Counted from the stretch's first letter, positions 1-6,680 are shown. The stretch: DNA of 6,802 bases from Pseudomonadota bacterium (GCA_023389535.1 JAEWEH010000259.1:1-6802), one strand, 5' to 3'. Notes: generated by a model from the sequence alone, not told the origin. Numbers and translations: made by a program.

Positions 1-387
1 GCCCTGGCCCGGCTTGAAACCATGATCCTGATGGCTGGCATGGATTTGCCGTTGTCCGCGGTCCGCGAACACATCGCCGCCAGCATCGAAGTGATTGTGC
101 AGCAGGCTCGACTGGGTGACGGGCGGCGCTTGCTGACGTCCATCGTCGAAGTGACCGGTATGGAAAGCGGCCGCATACAGACACAAGAACTATTTCGTTA
201 TGTGCGGCTGCCAGTACAGGCCTTCCACGGCTGTGGGGTGCTGCCGGAGTGTTTCATGGACGAGGCCGGCGGCAGTCCGCTGCCGGCGGCCATGTTTGAA
301 CAACGCACGGAGCTTGGACAAGGTGGATCTGTGTGGGCAGCGCTGCCGCCAGAGGGCCGCCTGGATGGCGACAAGCCGCAGCAGTAA
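1..387 (+). CDS. cpaF: CpaF/TadA-type secretion ATPase, C-terminal end (partial at 5' edge)
   Basis: This is the last 128 codons of a gene that begins before the window; reading frame 1 is open from base 1 to the TAA at 385-387. The residues match the C-terminal part of the CpaF/TadA branch of the VirB11-like ATPases: MILMAGMDLPL near the start, then REHIAASIEVIVQQARLGDG, then a TSIVEVTGMESG stretch and an RLPVQAF tail region. In this family the protein is a cytoplasmic hexameric ATPase that powers assembly of Flp/Tad pili through the TadB/TadC membrane platform. The Walker A and B motifs should lie upstream of the window, so catalytic competence cannot be judged here. TadB follows after 17 bases, which supports the assignment and points to one operon. 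The family call is strong; the choice between the names cpaF and tadA is a convention. Confidence 0.93.
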   Translation, partial: ALARLETMILMAGMDLPLSAVREHIAASIEVIVQQARLGDGRRLLTSIVEVTGMESGRIQTQELFRYVRLPVQAFHGCGVLPECFMDEAGGSPLPAAMFEQRTELGQGGSVWAALPPEGRLDGDKPQQ

Positions 388-404
388 ACAGCGGGGAAGG
401 ATGA

Positions 405-1247
405 ATGGTCTACTTATTTTTCGTCGGCATAGGAATCATGGTGGCGCTGCTGAGCTGGTTCATGCAGCGTTGGACGGGCCAGGCTTATGGGCGTTATCGG
501 CAGGCCTTCAGGCAGCAGGCACGCGATCGCATGGACGAATTTTTTGTGTTTCTCGATCCATCCCAACTGTGGGTCGCCAACATGCTGTTCTGTGCGGCTG
601 TCGCGGCACTGGCCTATGGCTTGGCCGGCCCGCCATGGGCTGCTCTGGCGGCATTGGTTGCGCTGGCGATGCCACAATACTTCATCCGGCGTGTCCGCCA
701 GCAACGCAGGCAACGCTTCGATGAGCAGTTGCCGGACATGCTGATGGCCTTATCCGGGGCGCTGCGCGCGGGTTCCGGACTACAGGCGGCCCTGCGCCTT
801 ATCGTCACACAGTCGCCATCTCCTTTGAGCCAGGAGCTGGGCCTGATGCTGCGCCAGCAGCGCATGGGCGTCGCTGCTGAAGAAGCGCTGTCCAGTCTCT
901 ATCGCCGCATGCCCACGGAAGGCGCGGTGCTGCTCGTGTCGGCGTTGAAGGTCGCAGCCCATAGTGGCGGCGGATTGGCCGAGGCGCTGGATGGCATTGC
1001 GACGACCTTGCGTGCGCGGCTCCATCTTTTGCGCCGCGTGCGCGCACTGACGTCTCAGGGGCGCATGCAGGCATGGGTGATGGCGGGTCTGCCTTTCGTC
1101 CTGGCCATGGTGCTGCATTATGTCGATCCTGACTCCATGCGGGCCTTGTGGACGACACCCCCGGGTTGGGCGGTGCTGGGCTTGATCGCTTTGCTGGAGG
1201 CAGCGGGCATCATTCTGATCATGCGGATCGTCGATATACAGGTATAG
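405..1247 (+). CDS. tadB: Tad pilus inner-membrane platform protein TadB (T2SSF domain)
   Basis: This is a 280-residue protein of the type II secretion F-domain family. Hydrophobic segments are visible at about residues 2-20, 57-72, 77-94, 222-239 and 255-274. The T2SSF core lies roughly at 105-235 and includes the family-typical stretch from FDEQLPDMLMALSGALRAG (105-123) and a TSQGRMQAWVMAGLPF motif (216-231) just before the C-terminal membrane pair. In Tad systems TadB and TadC form the inner-membrane platform on which the TadA ATPase acts during pilin extraction. The ATG at 405 is chosen because GGAAGG at 395-400 lies just upstream and the N-terminal membrane helix begins at once. An ATG at 401 is in another frame and leads only to a shadow frame. 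The gene sits 17 bases after cpaF and 8 bases before tadC. Its length is close to that usual for the family and no defect is seen. Confidence 0.93.
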   Translation: MVYLFFVGIGIMVALLSWFMQRWTGQAYGRYRQAFRQQARDRMDEFFVFLDPSQLWVANMLFCAAVAALAYGLAGPPWAALAALVALAMPQYFIRRVRQQRRQRFDEQLPDMLMALSGALRAGSGLQAALRLIVTQSPSPLSQELGLMLRQQRMGVAAEEALSSLYRRMPTEGAVLLVSALKVAAHSGGGLAEALDGIATTLRARLHLLRRVRALTSQGRMQAWVMAGLPFVLAMVLHYVDPDSMRALWTTPPGWAVLGLIALLEAAGIILIMRIVDIQV

Positions 1248-1249
1248 GA
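1246..1249 (+). promoter_or_regulatory. Shine-Dalgarno site that fixes the tadC start
   Basis: AGGA lies six bases before the ATG at 1256 and overlaps the tadB stop codon (1245-1247). The reading frame of tadC is open further upstream to an ATG at 1148, but that start would overlap tadB by 100 bases and add a non-membrane N-terminus unlike the family. This site therefore favours 1256. Confidence 0.6.
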
Positions 1250-1255
1250 TGGGCC

Positions 1256-2134
1256 ATGTTCTTCTGGTTAAGTTGCATCGCGGCGGGAACGGCGTTCTGC
1301 GCTTTGGTCTGGGTGCTGGTGCAGCCCGCGATAACGCATGCAGGCAAGGGCGATGTCCATCTCCCCAAGCATTTCTTGCTTCGGCTTGCCTGGCCCTGGG
1401 TGCTCGCCCTTGCTGCATTGTGCGGCCCTTTCCTGTCGTGGCGTCTGCGGCAGGTACTGGCGCGACGCATACAGGCGGCAGGTTTGCCGTCCATATGGCG
1501 TCCGGAGCATGTCGTGGCGCTGCAAGTCGCCGCATTCGCGACCCTGGCTGGCGCCGTAGGCTGGCAACTGGGCTTGTTCGAAGGCAGTGGCTCGGCGCGG
1601 ACGATGCTGCTGACGCTTGCGGGGGGACTGCCCGGTATATGGCTGCCACTGCACGTCTTGATGGAAAAGAAGCGCAATCGCCAAGAGCACATGCTGCGTG
1701 AATTGCCCTTCCTGCTGGACATGGCTACCTTGTGCGTGGAAGCTGGACTTAATTTGCAAGGGGCATTGCAGCAGGCGGCATTGCATGGGCCGCCTGGCCC
1801 GTTGCGCACCGAACTTCGACACGCCTTGGCCGACATGCGGGCGGGAATGCCCCGCGCACAAGCTCTGGATGGCATGGCGGCCCGCAGTGGCCTGTCCGTG
1901 CTGGCAACGTTGGCGGGCGCATTGAAGCAAGCCGATCAGACCGGGATGAGCCTAGGGCCGTTATTGCGTGCACAGGCGGATCAGCGCCGTAGCGAACGCT
2001 TTGTACGGGCCGAGCAGCGGGCGCTGGAGGCGCCGGTGAAAATGCTGTTTCCCATGGTGTTCTGCATCTTTCCTTGCACCTTTCTGATCATAGGTTTTCC
2101 GATCGCTGCGCAACTGCTGGCAATAGAACTGTGA
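1256..2134 (+). CDS. tadC: Tad pilus inner-membrane platform protein TadC (T2SSF domain)
   Basis: This is a 292-residue second F-domain platform protein, the usual partner of TadB. It starts with a membrane helix (about 3-23), has further hydrophobic segments at about 46-62, 87-106 and 114-136, and ends in a strongly hydrophobic segment at about 265-289. The T2SSF region covers roughly 148-280, opening with LRELPFLLDMATLCVEAGL (148-166). It contains the family-typical ADQTGMSLGPLLRAQADQRR (226-245) and an RAEQRALEAPVKMLFPMVF block before the last helix. The start at 1256 follows AGGA at 1246-1249 and is 8 bases after tadB. TadC is known to work with TadB as the inner-membrane base of the Tad secretion machine. 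The stop TGA (2132-2134) shares a base with the start of the next gene, so the two are probably translationally coupled. Confidence 0.93.
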   Translation: MFFWLSCIAAGTAFCALVWVLVQPAITHAGKGDVHLPKHFLLRLAWPWVLALAALCGPFLSWRLRQVLARRIQAAGLPSIWRPEHVVALQVAAFATLAGAVGWQLGLFEGSGSARTMLLTLAGGLPGIWLPLHVLMEKKRNRQEHMLRELPFLLDMATLCVEAGLNLQGALQQAALHGPPGPLRTELRHALADMRAGMPRAQALDGMAARSGLSVLATLAGALKQADQTGMSLGPLLRAQADQRRSERFVRAEQRALEAPVKMLFPMVFCIFPCTFLIIGFPIAAQLLAIEL

Positions 2135-2451
2135 TGGAGGACTTACGTCTGCACCGCGCGGAATCGTTCTTGGCGCGCCTGCTTGGCCTTCATCGGTTCG
2201 GGTGTTTGTCTTGGCATACTGGTTTGTATATTGCGCCTTGCCGGGCCATTCATACTTTCGGCCTGCGTTATGCCATCGATGTGGTGTTTCTGGACGGAAA
2301 TGACAGCGTGATACGCAAGGTCGACGCCCTTGCTCCGGGCCGATGGGCGGTATGTGCCGCTGCCGTGTCCGTGGTGGAATTGCCTGCCGGCTATTGCGCC
2401 TTTTATCCTGACTATGAAAACGGTATAAGGCAGGCGCTATACAAAGCTTGA
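2134..2451 (+). CDS. DUF192 family protein, coupled to tadC
   Basis: This is a 105-residue protein with a DUF192-like pattern: an ESFLARLLGL segment (10-19), HTGLYIAPCRAIHTFGLRY (28-46), the core DVVFLDGNDSVIRKVDALAP (49-68), and VVELPAGY (80-87), which matches the usual LELPAG ending of the fold. The biochemical role of DUF192 is not established. Unlike many DUF192 proteins it has no signal peptide, so a cytoplasmic location is inferred. The ATG at 2134 overlaps the tadC stop in a TGATG arrangement; a GTG at 2131, in the same frame, is an equally possible start. No clear Shine-Dalgarno site precedes it, which fits coupling to tadC. An upstream ATG in frame at 2074 would overlap tadC by 61 bases and is less likely. 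The position suggests a link to Tad pilus assembly, but this is inference from context. Confidence 0.82.
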   Translation: MEDLRLHRAESFLARLLGLHRFGCLSWHTGLYIAPCRAIHTFGLRYAIDVVFLDGNDSVIRKVDALAPGRWAVCAAAVSVVELPAGYCAFYPDYENGIRQALYKA

Positions 2452-2537
2452 AGAAAGGCGCGCGATTCAAGCAATCCTCCATTATCATGGCGGTAATAAG
2501 AAACCGCTGAGCATGGAAAACAGTCCAGGATAGCGTT
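2452..2537 (+). other. Gap between the tad operon and the dehydrogenase gene
   Basis: These 86 bases separate the DUF192 gene from the dehydrogenase gene. They contain a short inverted repeat (GCGGT at 2490-2494 and ACCGC at 2503-2507, 8-base loop) without a following T-run, too weak to call a terminator. TATCAT at 2483-2488 resembles a -10 box but has no matching -35 hexamer 16-18 bases upstream. An AGGA at 2527-2530, seven bases before the ATG at 2538, is a good Shine-Dalgarno site for the dehydrogenase. A promoter for that gene is expected here but cannot be placed. Confidence 0.4.
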
Positions 2538-3674
2538 ATGAAAATGCGAGCCGCCTTGCTGCGTGAAATGGGAACCCTCGGTCCGTATGCTGAGACCAGG
2601 CCAGTGAAGATTGCCGAGGTCGAACTGGACCCTCCCGGGCCCGGTGAAGTGCTTGTCAGAATCAAAGTGGCCGGCTTGTGCCATTCAGATTTGTCGGTCA
2701 TCAACGGCGACCGTCCCCGGGCGCTTCCTATTGTGCTGGGACACGAGGCTTCGGCCGAGGTGGTCGAAACGGGCGATGGCGTGGACGACATCCGCGTCGG
2801 CGATCACGTCGTGATGGTATTCGTACCCAGTTGCGGCTACTGTTTTCCATGTATGAAAGGCCGCCCCGCCTTGTGCGAGCCCGGCGCAGCGGCCAATGCC
2901 AAAGGCACACTGCTTTCCGGCAAGCGGCGCCTGCGCATCGGCGCGGAACCGCTCAACCACGCCACCGGCGTATCCTGTTTCGCAGAGTACGCCGTCGTGT
3001 CGCGGCGCTCCTGCGTGAAAGTCAATGTCGATATCAGTCATCGCGAGGCGGCCTTATTTGGCTGCGCCGTGCTGACGGGGGCGGGCGCGGTCATTAATCG
3101 GGCCCGCATACAGGCCGGCGATACCGCGGCGGTGGTCGGCCTGGGCGGGGTGGGTCTGAGTGCGCTGCTGGCCGCCGCCGCAGCCGGCGCGCGCCGTATC
3201 GTGGCGGTGGACCTATCCGATGAAAAGTTGAAACTTGCCAAGGAGCTGGGCGCGACACACCTGGTGAACCCGCGTGCCATCTCCAGCGACGGCGACCTGC
3301 TGGACGCTGCAGGCGGGCCAGTGGACTATGGCTTCGATATGGCGGGCGCGGTGCCCGCATTCGAAACCGCTTACAAGCTGACTGCAAGGGGCGGAATCAC
3401 TATTACGTCGGGGCTGCCCAACCCGAATGCGCGCTTTGCGCTGCCCCTGGCGCAGATGGTGGGCGAGGAGCGCGAAATCCGGGGAAGCTACCTGGGTTCA
3501 GGCGCGCCCGCCGTGGATATCACACGCTATATCGACCTTTACCAAACCGGCCGCCTGCCGGTGGACAAGCTCTTGGGCAAGACCTTCACACTGGATCAAA
3601 TCAATGAGGGGTTTGACCACCTGGCGTCGGGTGCCGGCTTGCGCGACGCCATCGTTTTTCCGACGACATCCTGA
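2538..3674 (+). CDS. Zinc-dependent alcohol dehydrogenase, medium-chain (MDR) superfamily
   Basis: This is a 378-residue protein with both halves of a class I/III-like zinc alcohol dehydrogenase. The N-terminal GroES-like domain carries the catalytic zinc ligands C48 (in GLCHSDLS), H69 (in GHEASAEV) and C176 (in LFGCAVLTGAGAV). The structural zinc lobe has C99, C102, C105 and C113 in CGYCFPCMKGRPALC. The Rossmann domain shows the nucleotide loop GLGGVG (201-206) and an acidic residue, D225 in VAVDLSDEK, at the end of the second strand, which favours NAD over NADP. Such enzymes oxidise alcohols to aldehydes or the reverse in the cytoplasm; the substrate here is unknown. It lacks the features I would need to call it the glutathione-dependent formaldehyde dehydrogenase. 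AGGA at 2527-2530 supports the start at 2538; an ATG at 2544 is an alternative. It appears to be transcribed alone and converges on the minus-strand gene that follows. Confidence 0.92.
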   Translation: MKMRAALLREMGTLGPYAETRPVKIAEVELDPPGPGEVLVRIKVAGLCHSDLSVINGDRPRALPIVLGHEASAEVVETGDGVDDIRVGDHVVMVFVPSCGYCFPCMKGRPALCEPGAAANAKGTLLSGKRRLRIGAEPLNHATGVSCFAEYAVVSRRSCVKVNVDISHREAALFGCAVLTGAGAVINRARIQAGDTAAVVGLGGVGLSALLAAAAAGARRIVAVDLSDEKLKLAKELGATHLVNPRAISSDGDLLDAAGGPVDYGFDMAGAVPAFETAYKLTARGGITITSGLPNPNARFALPLAQMVGEEREIRGSYLGSGAPAVDITRYIDLYQTGRLPVDKLLGKTFTLDQINEGFDHLASGAGLRDAIVFPTTS

Positions 3675-3683
3675 TTGATCCGA

Positions 3684-3700
3684 TGGTAGCCGTACTGCCA
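3684..3700 (+). terminator. Weak hairpin between convergent genes, possible terminator
   Basis: TGGTAG (3684-3689) can pair with CTGCCA (3695-3700) around a 5-base loop, with one G-U pair when read on the plus strand. It lies in the 31-base gap between the dehydrogenase stop and the stop of the opposing membrane protein gene. No T-run follows, and the minus-strand version has an A-C mismatch, so termination activity is uncertain. Confidence 0.25.
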
Positions 3701-3705
3701 GAAAT

Positions 3706-4479
3706 TCATGATTCCGCCGGATAATTAGCCCCGAACACACTGACGTAAGCCGGATAGAAGCTGCAGTACAGCACGGCCGCGATAATAATGTTGACCGGTG
3801 TCAGCAGCAGTTGCACGGCGCCGGCGGATATCCCCAGTGAATTGATCAGCGAACCGGCCATTTGCACGGCAAAGAAAATGGCGGCCCAGCTGGCGCCGTA
3901 TGCCAGGAACGGCCACTTGTTGCGCCAGCACGCCACCATGGAAAAGAACAGGGCCTGCGACATTTTGATGCCGTGCCAGCCTATCAGCGCGGGCGCATGC
4001 CAAAAGAACGCGGAAATCACGATGTACAGCAGCCCGAAGGTGATGAAGGGGCCGCGCATCGCGGCGAGCAAGGCGTGTTCATTGATGGCGCCTCCAGTAT
4101 CGATGGCGCTCATCAGGCTGTCCATGAAGGGCAGGGTGGCGATGAAGCCGCCGGCCAGGCAACAGGCCAGGTAGGCAAAGCCCAGCGAAAACAGGCGCTT
4201 GCGGGTCGCGGTGTTCCGTACAGGCTTAAGCCACATTGAAGGAACCATGATGCGGTCGGCCGCGATATTCCGACATGCGGACAGCGTAATGAAGGTAAGC
4301 AGCGGGGTGCTCGCGATCAGGGCCATTTGTCCCAGCAGGGGAATAAGGTAGCTGACGGTGATCAGGAAGCCGGTCAGCAGGCTCCAGAAAAACATGGCCA
4401 TGGGTTGGCGCTTGAAAAGCTTGAACCCGTCCTGTATCCAGGACCACCCGGAGGTAATGGGAAGAATGGCGGCTTGCAT
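3706..4479 (-). CDS. BPSS1780-family polytopic membrane protein
   Basis: This is a 257-residue integral membrane protein. After an N-terminal amphipathic stretch with GWSWIQDGFKLFKRQP (11-26), hydrophobic segments occur at about 27-46, 48-66, 97-118, 143-165, 191-212 and 219-246, so about six membrane passes are likely. The opening pattern, a glycine-tryptophan stretch followed by a DGF-LF-R-P motif, resembles the BPSS1780 family found in Burkholderiales. I recognise the family from pattern memory only, and its function is not known to me. The start at 4479 is preceded by GGAAG (minus strand) that overlaps the thrB stop, and only 10 bases separate the genes, so it is very likely co-transcribed with thrB. 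A role linked to threonine or homoserine handling is possible but purely inferred from position. Confidence 0.82.
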   Translation of the reverse strand: MQAAILPITSGWSWIQDGFKLFKRQPMAMFFWSLLTGFLITVSYLIPLLGQMALIASTPLLTFITLSACRNIAADRIMVPSMWLKPVRNTATRKRLFSLGFAYLACCLAGGFIATLPFMDSLMSAIDTGGAINEHALLAAMRGPFITFGLLYIVISAFFWHAPALIGWHGIKMSQALFFSMVACWRNKWPFLAYGASWAAIFFAVQMAGSLINSLGISAGAVQLLLTPVNIIIAAVLYCSFYPAYVSVFGANYPAES

Positions 4480-4485
4480 CGTGGG

Positions 4486-4493
4486 CTTCCTAC
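4486..4493 (-). promoter_or_regulatory. Shine-Dalgarno site embedded in the thrB stop
   Basis: Read on the minus strand, the thrB stop TAG runs straight into GAAG to give TAGGAAG, followed six bases later by the ATG of the membrane protein gene. The site fixes that start and indicates reinitiation or coupled translation after thrB. Confidence 0.55.
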
Positions 4494-5455
4494 AATGGCG
4501 CTGCGACGGTGCTGCGGCGATCGCGCAATATGCGCTCGAAATGGCGAGGATCGTGCGGCTTCAGGGTTTGCGCGGGCCGCGGCAAATAGAAATCGTAAAG
4601 ACGTGAGACCCAGAAACGCAATGCGGCGGCCTGCAGCATCATCGGCCAGGCGTGCCGTTCCCCGTCGGTGAATGGCCGCACGCTTGCATAGGCATCCAGC
4701 CAGGCGCGCAGCTTGTCCTGCTCCAGTACGCCGGTGTTGCGCTCTATGCACCAATCGTTGACGCTTACGGCCACATCGAATAGCCAAGTATCGCAGCCGG
4801 CGAAATAAAAATCGATGAAGCCGCCCATCCGGGGCGTTTCGAACGTGCCATCGAACAGGACATTGTCGCGGAAGAGATCACAATGTGCTGGCCCAAACGG
4901 CAGTGCCTGATAGGTGGCGCCTGCGGCATAACGGGTTTGTTCTTCCAGGGTCTGCTGTATCAGGCTGGCTTGCGATTCGCTTAGGAAGGGCAGCACCTTG
5001 GGAACAGTCTCCTGCCACCAGGCAAGGCCGCGCAAATTGGGCTGGCGTATGCTGAAGTCACTACCCGCCAAATGGGCGCGTGCCAGCGTTTCCCCGGCCA
5101 GGGCGCAATGGGCCGGTCCGGGCGCGGGCTCGTAGCCGCCTGACAGGCGCGTGACGATGGCGCATGGTTTGCCATGCAGTGTGGTCAGCCGGGTGCCGTC
5201 GAGCAAGGTTTGTGGCTGCGGCACGGGGATGCCGCGCGTCGCCAGGTGGTGCATGAGCTCAATGTAAAAAGGTAGTTGCTCCTGCGTTAAGACTTCGAAC
5301 AGGGTCAGCACGTATTCGCCTGCTGTCGTGCTGAGGAAATAATTAGTGTTCTCGATACCGGCGGTGATGCCGCGCAGGGAAACCAGGTCTCCCAGGGTGT
5401 AGCGGGCCAGCAGCTCGCGTGCGTCGTTGTCGCTGACGGGGGTGAAAACGGCCAT
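4490..5455 (-). CDS. thrB: Homoserine kinase, type II (ThrB, APH fold)
   Basis: This is a 321-residue enzyme that phosphorylates L-homoserine with ATP to O-phosphohomoserine, the step before threonine synthase. It belongs to the aminoglycoside-phosphotransferase-like family of homoserine kinases, not the GHMP family of enteric ThrB. Visible features are the N-terminus [23 protein letters not shown] (28-41), YVLTLFE (48-54), the catalytic-loop motif HCDLFRDN (191-198, with H191, D193 and N198), the metal-binding segment IDFYFAGCD (214-222, D215) and a C-terminal [13 protein letters not shown] stretch (281-293). The ATG at 5455 is chosen because family members start MAVFTPV; a TTG three codons upstream is open in frame but less likely. 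The Shine-Dalgarno region is poor. It heads a unit with the membrane protein gene 10 bases downstream. The length is normal and no key residue is missing. Confidence 0.94.
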   Translation of the reverse strand: MAVFTPVSDNDARELLARYTLGDLVSLRGITAGIENTNYFLSTTAGEYVLTLFEVLTQEQLPFYIELMHHLATRGIPVPQPQTLLDGTRLTTLHGKPCAIVTRLSGGYEPAPGPAHCALAGETLARAHLAGSDFSIRQPNLRGLAWWQETVPKVLPFLSESQASLIQQTLEEQTRYAAGATYQALPFGPAHCDLFRDNVLFDGTFETPRMGGFIDFYFAGCDTWLFDVAVSVNDWCIERNTGVLEQDKLRAWLDAYASVRPFTDGERHAWPMMLQAAALRFWVSRLYDFYLPRPAQTLKPHDPRHFERILRDRRSTVAAPL

Positions 5456-5456
5456 A

Positions 5457-5506
5457 GGCTGCAAACTCTGCTCGGAAAAACCATAAAGGGCTGCACAGAG
5501 GCAGCC
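5457..5506 (-). promoter_or_regulatory. thrB leader with mutually exclusive inverted repeats
   Basis: Reading toward thrB, the leader has GGCTGC (5506-5501), CTCTG (5500-5496), GCAGCC (5494-5489), then CTTTATGGTTTTT, CAGAG (5470-5466), TTT and a second GCAGCC (5462-5457) one base before the thrB ATG. The first GGCTGC can pair with the near GCAGCC as a 6-bp hairpin with a 6-base loop followed by T-rich DNA. Alternatively GGCTGC-CTCTG can pair with CAGAG-TTT-GCAGCC as 11 bp with a 3-base bulge, which would mask the region just before the start codon. Both cannot form at once. The pairing is seen directly; a regulatory function is inference, and short GC-rich repeats also arise by chance. Confidence 0.3.
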
Positions 5507-5524
5507 TGCGATGTGTGGGCATCG

Positions 5525-5530
5525 ATTTTA
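5525..5530 (-). promoter_or_regulatory. Possible -10 box for thrB
   Basis: TAAAAT on the minus strand is the best -10-like hexamer upstream of thrB and would give a leader of about 60 bases containing all the repeats at 5457-5506. No good -35 hexamer is present at 16-18 bases spacing (CACGCA or CCACGC at best), so this is a weak candidate. No convincing promoter was seen for the divergent dus gene in the rest of the gap (5531-5658). Confidence 0.22.
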
Positions 5531-5658
5531 GTCCAGGATAGACAGTTGCGTGGCGCACACGGCTCGCTGCAGTCAGCCGCGACGATCGGGCCGCAGCCGA
5601 AAACGCGAAAATATCCGACAATACGGGCTGGCCTTTGTTTTTCTTCAGTCCTCGCAAA

Positions 5659-6660
5659 GTGAATTCCCTAATAGATACGTCCGGCTGGCGCCTTTGCGTG
5701 GCGCCGATGATCGACGTCACCGACCGGCACTGCCGCTACTTTCACCGCCTGCTGGCGCCGACCGCCCGCCTTTACACTGAAATGATCACCACCGGCGCGC
5801 TGCTGCATGGCAAGGTGGCGCGGCATCTGGATTTCGATCCGGCCGAGCAGCCGGTCGCCCTGCAATTGGGCGGAAGCGAGCCGCAGGCGCTGGCGGAATC
5901 GGCGCGACTGGGCCAGCAGTGGGGCTATGACGAAATCAATTTGAATTGCGGCTGCCCTTCGGAACGTGTGCAGAAGGGAGCGTTTGGCGCCTGCCTGATG
6001 GCCGAGCCCGAACTGGTTGCCGACTGCGTCAAGGCCATGCAAGATGCGGTGTCCGTGCCAGTCACCGTCAAGCACAGGCTGGGTCTGGACTACGACGAGT
6101 CCTACGGTTTCGTTCGGGATTTCGTCGGCAAGCTTTACGACGCGGGTTGCCGCGTGTTCATCGTGCATGCCCGCAATGCCGTGCTGAAGGGCTTGTCTCC
6201 CAAGGACAATCGCGAAATCCCGCCGCTGCGCTATGCTGCCGCCGGCCAGCTGAAGGCCGATTTTCCAGATTGCATCATTGTGCTTAATGGCGGCATCTCG
6301 GATACGGCGCAAGCCATGTCTCTGGTAAATGAATTCGATGGCGTGATGCTGGGCAGGGCGGCCTGGCACAATCCAGGGATACTGTCGGATATCAGCCGGG
6401 CCGACCAGCCTGACATCAACCTGCCGGAGCCCGCCCAAGTCGTGCAGGCCATGCAGGACTACGCGGCTCGCCAGATCACCCTAGGGGAACCCTTGCGTTT
6501 GATCGTGAAGTCCATGCTGGGGTGGATGAACGGACGGCCAGGCGCGCGGCATTGGCGCCGCACGCTATCGGACGCGAGCTTGCTGGGTCGCAATGATGCC
6601 GGCCTGATCGCGCAGGCGTGGTCGGACCTGGTCTTGAGGACGGCGGACGACGCCGCCTAG
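5659..6660 (+). CDS. dusA: tRNA-dihydrouridine synthase, DusA type
   Basis: This is a 333-residue FMN enzyme that reduces specific uridines in the tRNA D-loop to dihydrouridine with NADPH; DusA family members act at positions 20 and 20a. Visible features are CVAPMIDVTDRHCRYFHR (13-30), YTEMITTGALLHG (39-51), LQLGGSEP (68-75), the catalytic-cysteine motif NLNCGCPSERVQKGAFGACLM (94-114, C99), VTVKHRLG (135-142, K138), VHARNAVLKGLSPKDNREIPPL (169-190, H170), and the FMN-phosphate segments LNGGI (209-213) and MLGRAAWHNP (230-239). The DRHCRYF and KGLSPKDNREIPPL blocks are typical of DusA rather than DusB or DusC. There is no ATG before the essential APM motif, so a GTG at 5659 is preferred; a TTG at 5635 is in the same frame and possible. 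Neither has a strong Shine-Dalgarno site. The gene is divergent from thrB and probably has its own promoter. Confidence 0.93.
   Translation: MNSLIDTSGWRLCVAPMIDVTDRHCRYFHRLLAPTARLYTEMITTGALLHGKVARHLDFDPAEQPVALQLGGSEPQALAESARLGQQWGYDEINLNCGCPSERVQKGAFGACLMAEPELVADCVKAMQDAVSVPVTVKHRLGLDYDESYGFVRDFVGKLYDAGCRVFIVHARNAVLKGLSPKDNREIPPLRYAAAGQLKADFPDCIIVLNGGISDTAQAMSLVNEFDGVMLGRAAWHNPGILSDISRADQPDINLPEPAQVVQAMQDYAARQITLGEPLRLIVKSMLGWMNGRPGARHWRRTLSDASLLGRNDAGLIAQAWSDLVLRTADDAA
6642..6657 (+). terminator. Hairpin at the end of dus, doubtful terminator
   Basis: GGCGG (6642-6646) and CCGCC (6653-6657) form a 5-bp GC stem with a 6-base loop just inside the dus stop codon, followed by TAGTGTTTCAG. The T-run is short and the stem lies in coding sequence, so it may be no more than alanine and aspartate codon composition. 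Confidence 0.2.
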
Positions 6661-6680
6661 TGTTTCAGTGCTGATCAGGC

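Noticed and set aside
780..1649. Long minus-strand open frame (289 codons) opposite tadB and tadC
   Set aside because: It lies entirely antisense to two strongly supported genes, is rich in Arg, Pro, Ala and His in the manner of GC-rich shadow frames, and shows no recognisable domain.
1961..2791. Minus-strand open frame (276 codons) spanning the tadC end, the DUF192 gene and the dehydrogenase start
   Set aside because: It crosses three supported plus-strand genes and an intergenic gap, has low-complexity composition and no family resemblance; treated as a chance frame.
5305..5523. Possible leader peptide upstream of thrB
   Set aside because: Frames starting in the leader (for example ATG at 5524-5522) run deep into thrB without a stop near the hairpins and contain no run of threonine or isoleucine codons.
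2522..5541. A 12-base direct repeat, AGTCCAGGATAG, at 2522-2533 and 5530-5541
   Set aside because: About one 12-base match is expected by chance in a window of this size, and the copies sit in different contexts (a Shine-Dalgarno site versus mid-intergenic).
5668..6438. Minus-strand open frame (256 codons) opposite dus
   Set aside because: It mirrors the dus codon phase and has no domain; the plus-strand protein carries all the conserved motifs of the family.
6671..6678. Palindrome CTGATCAG between the convergent dus and CBS genes
   Set aside because: An 8-base palindrome is expected by chance and it is not accompanied by a second copy or a T-run.
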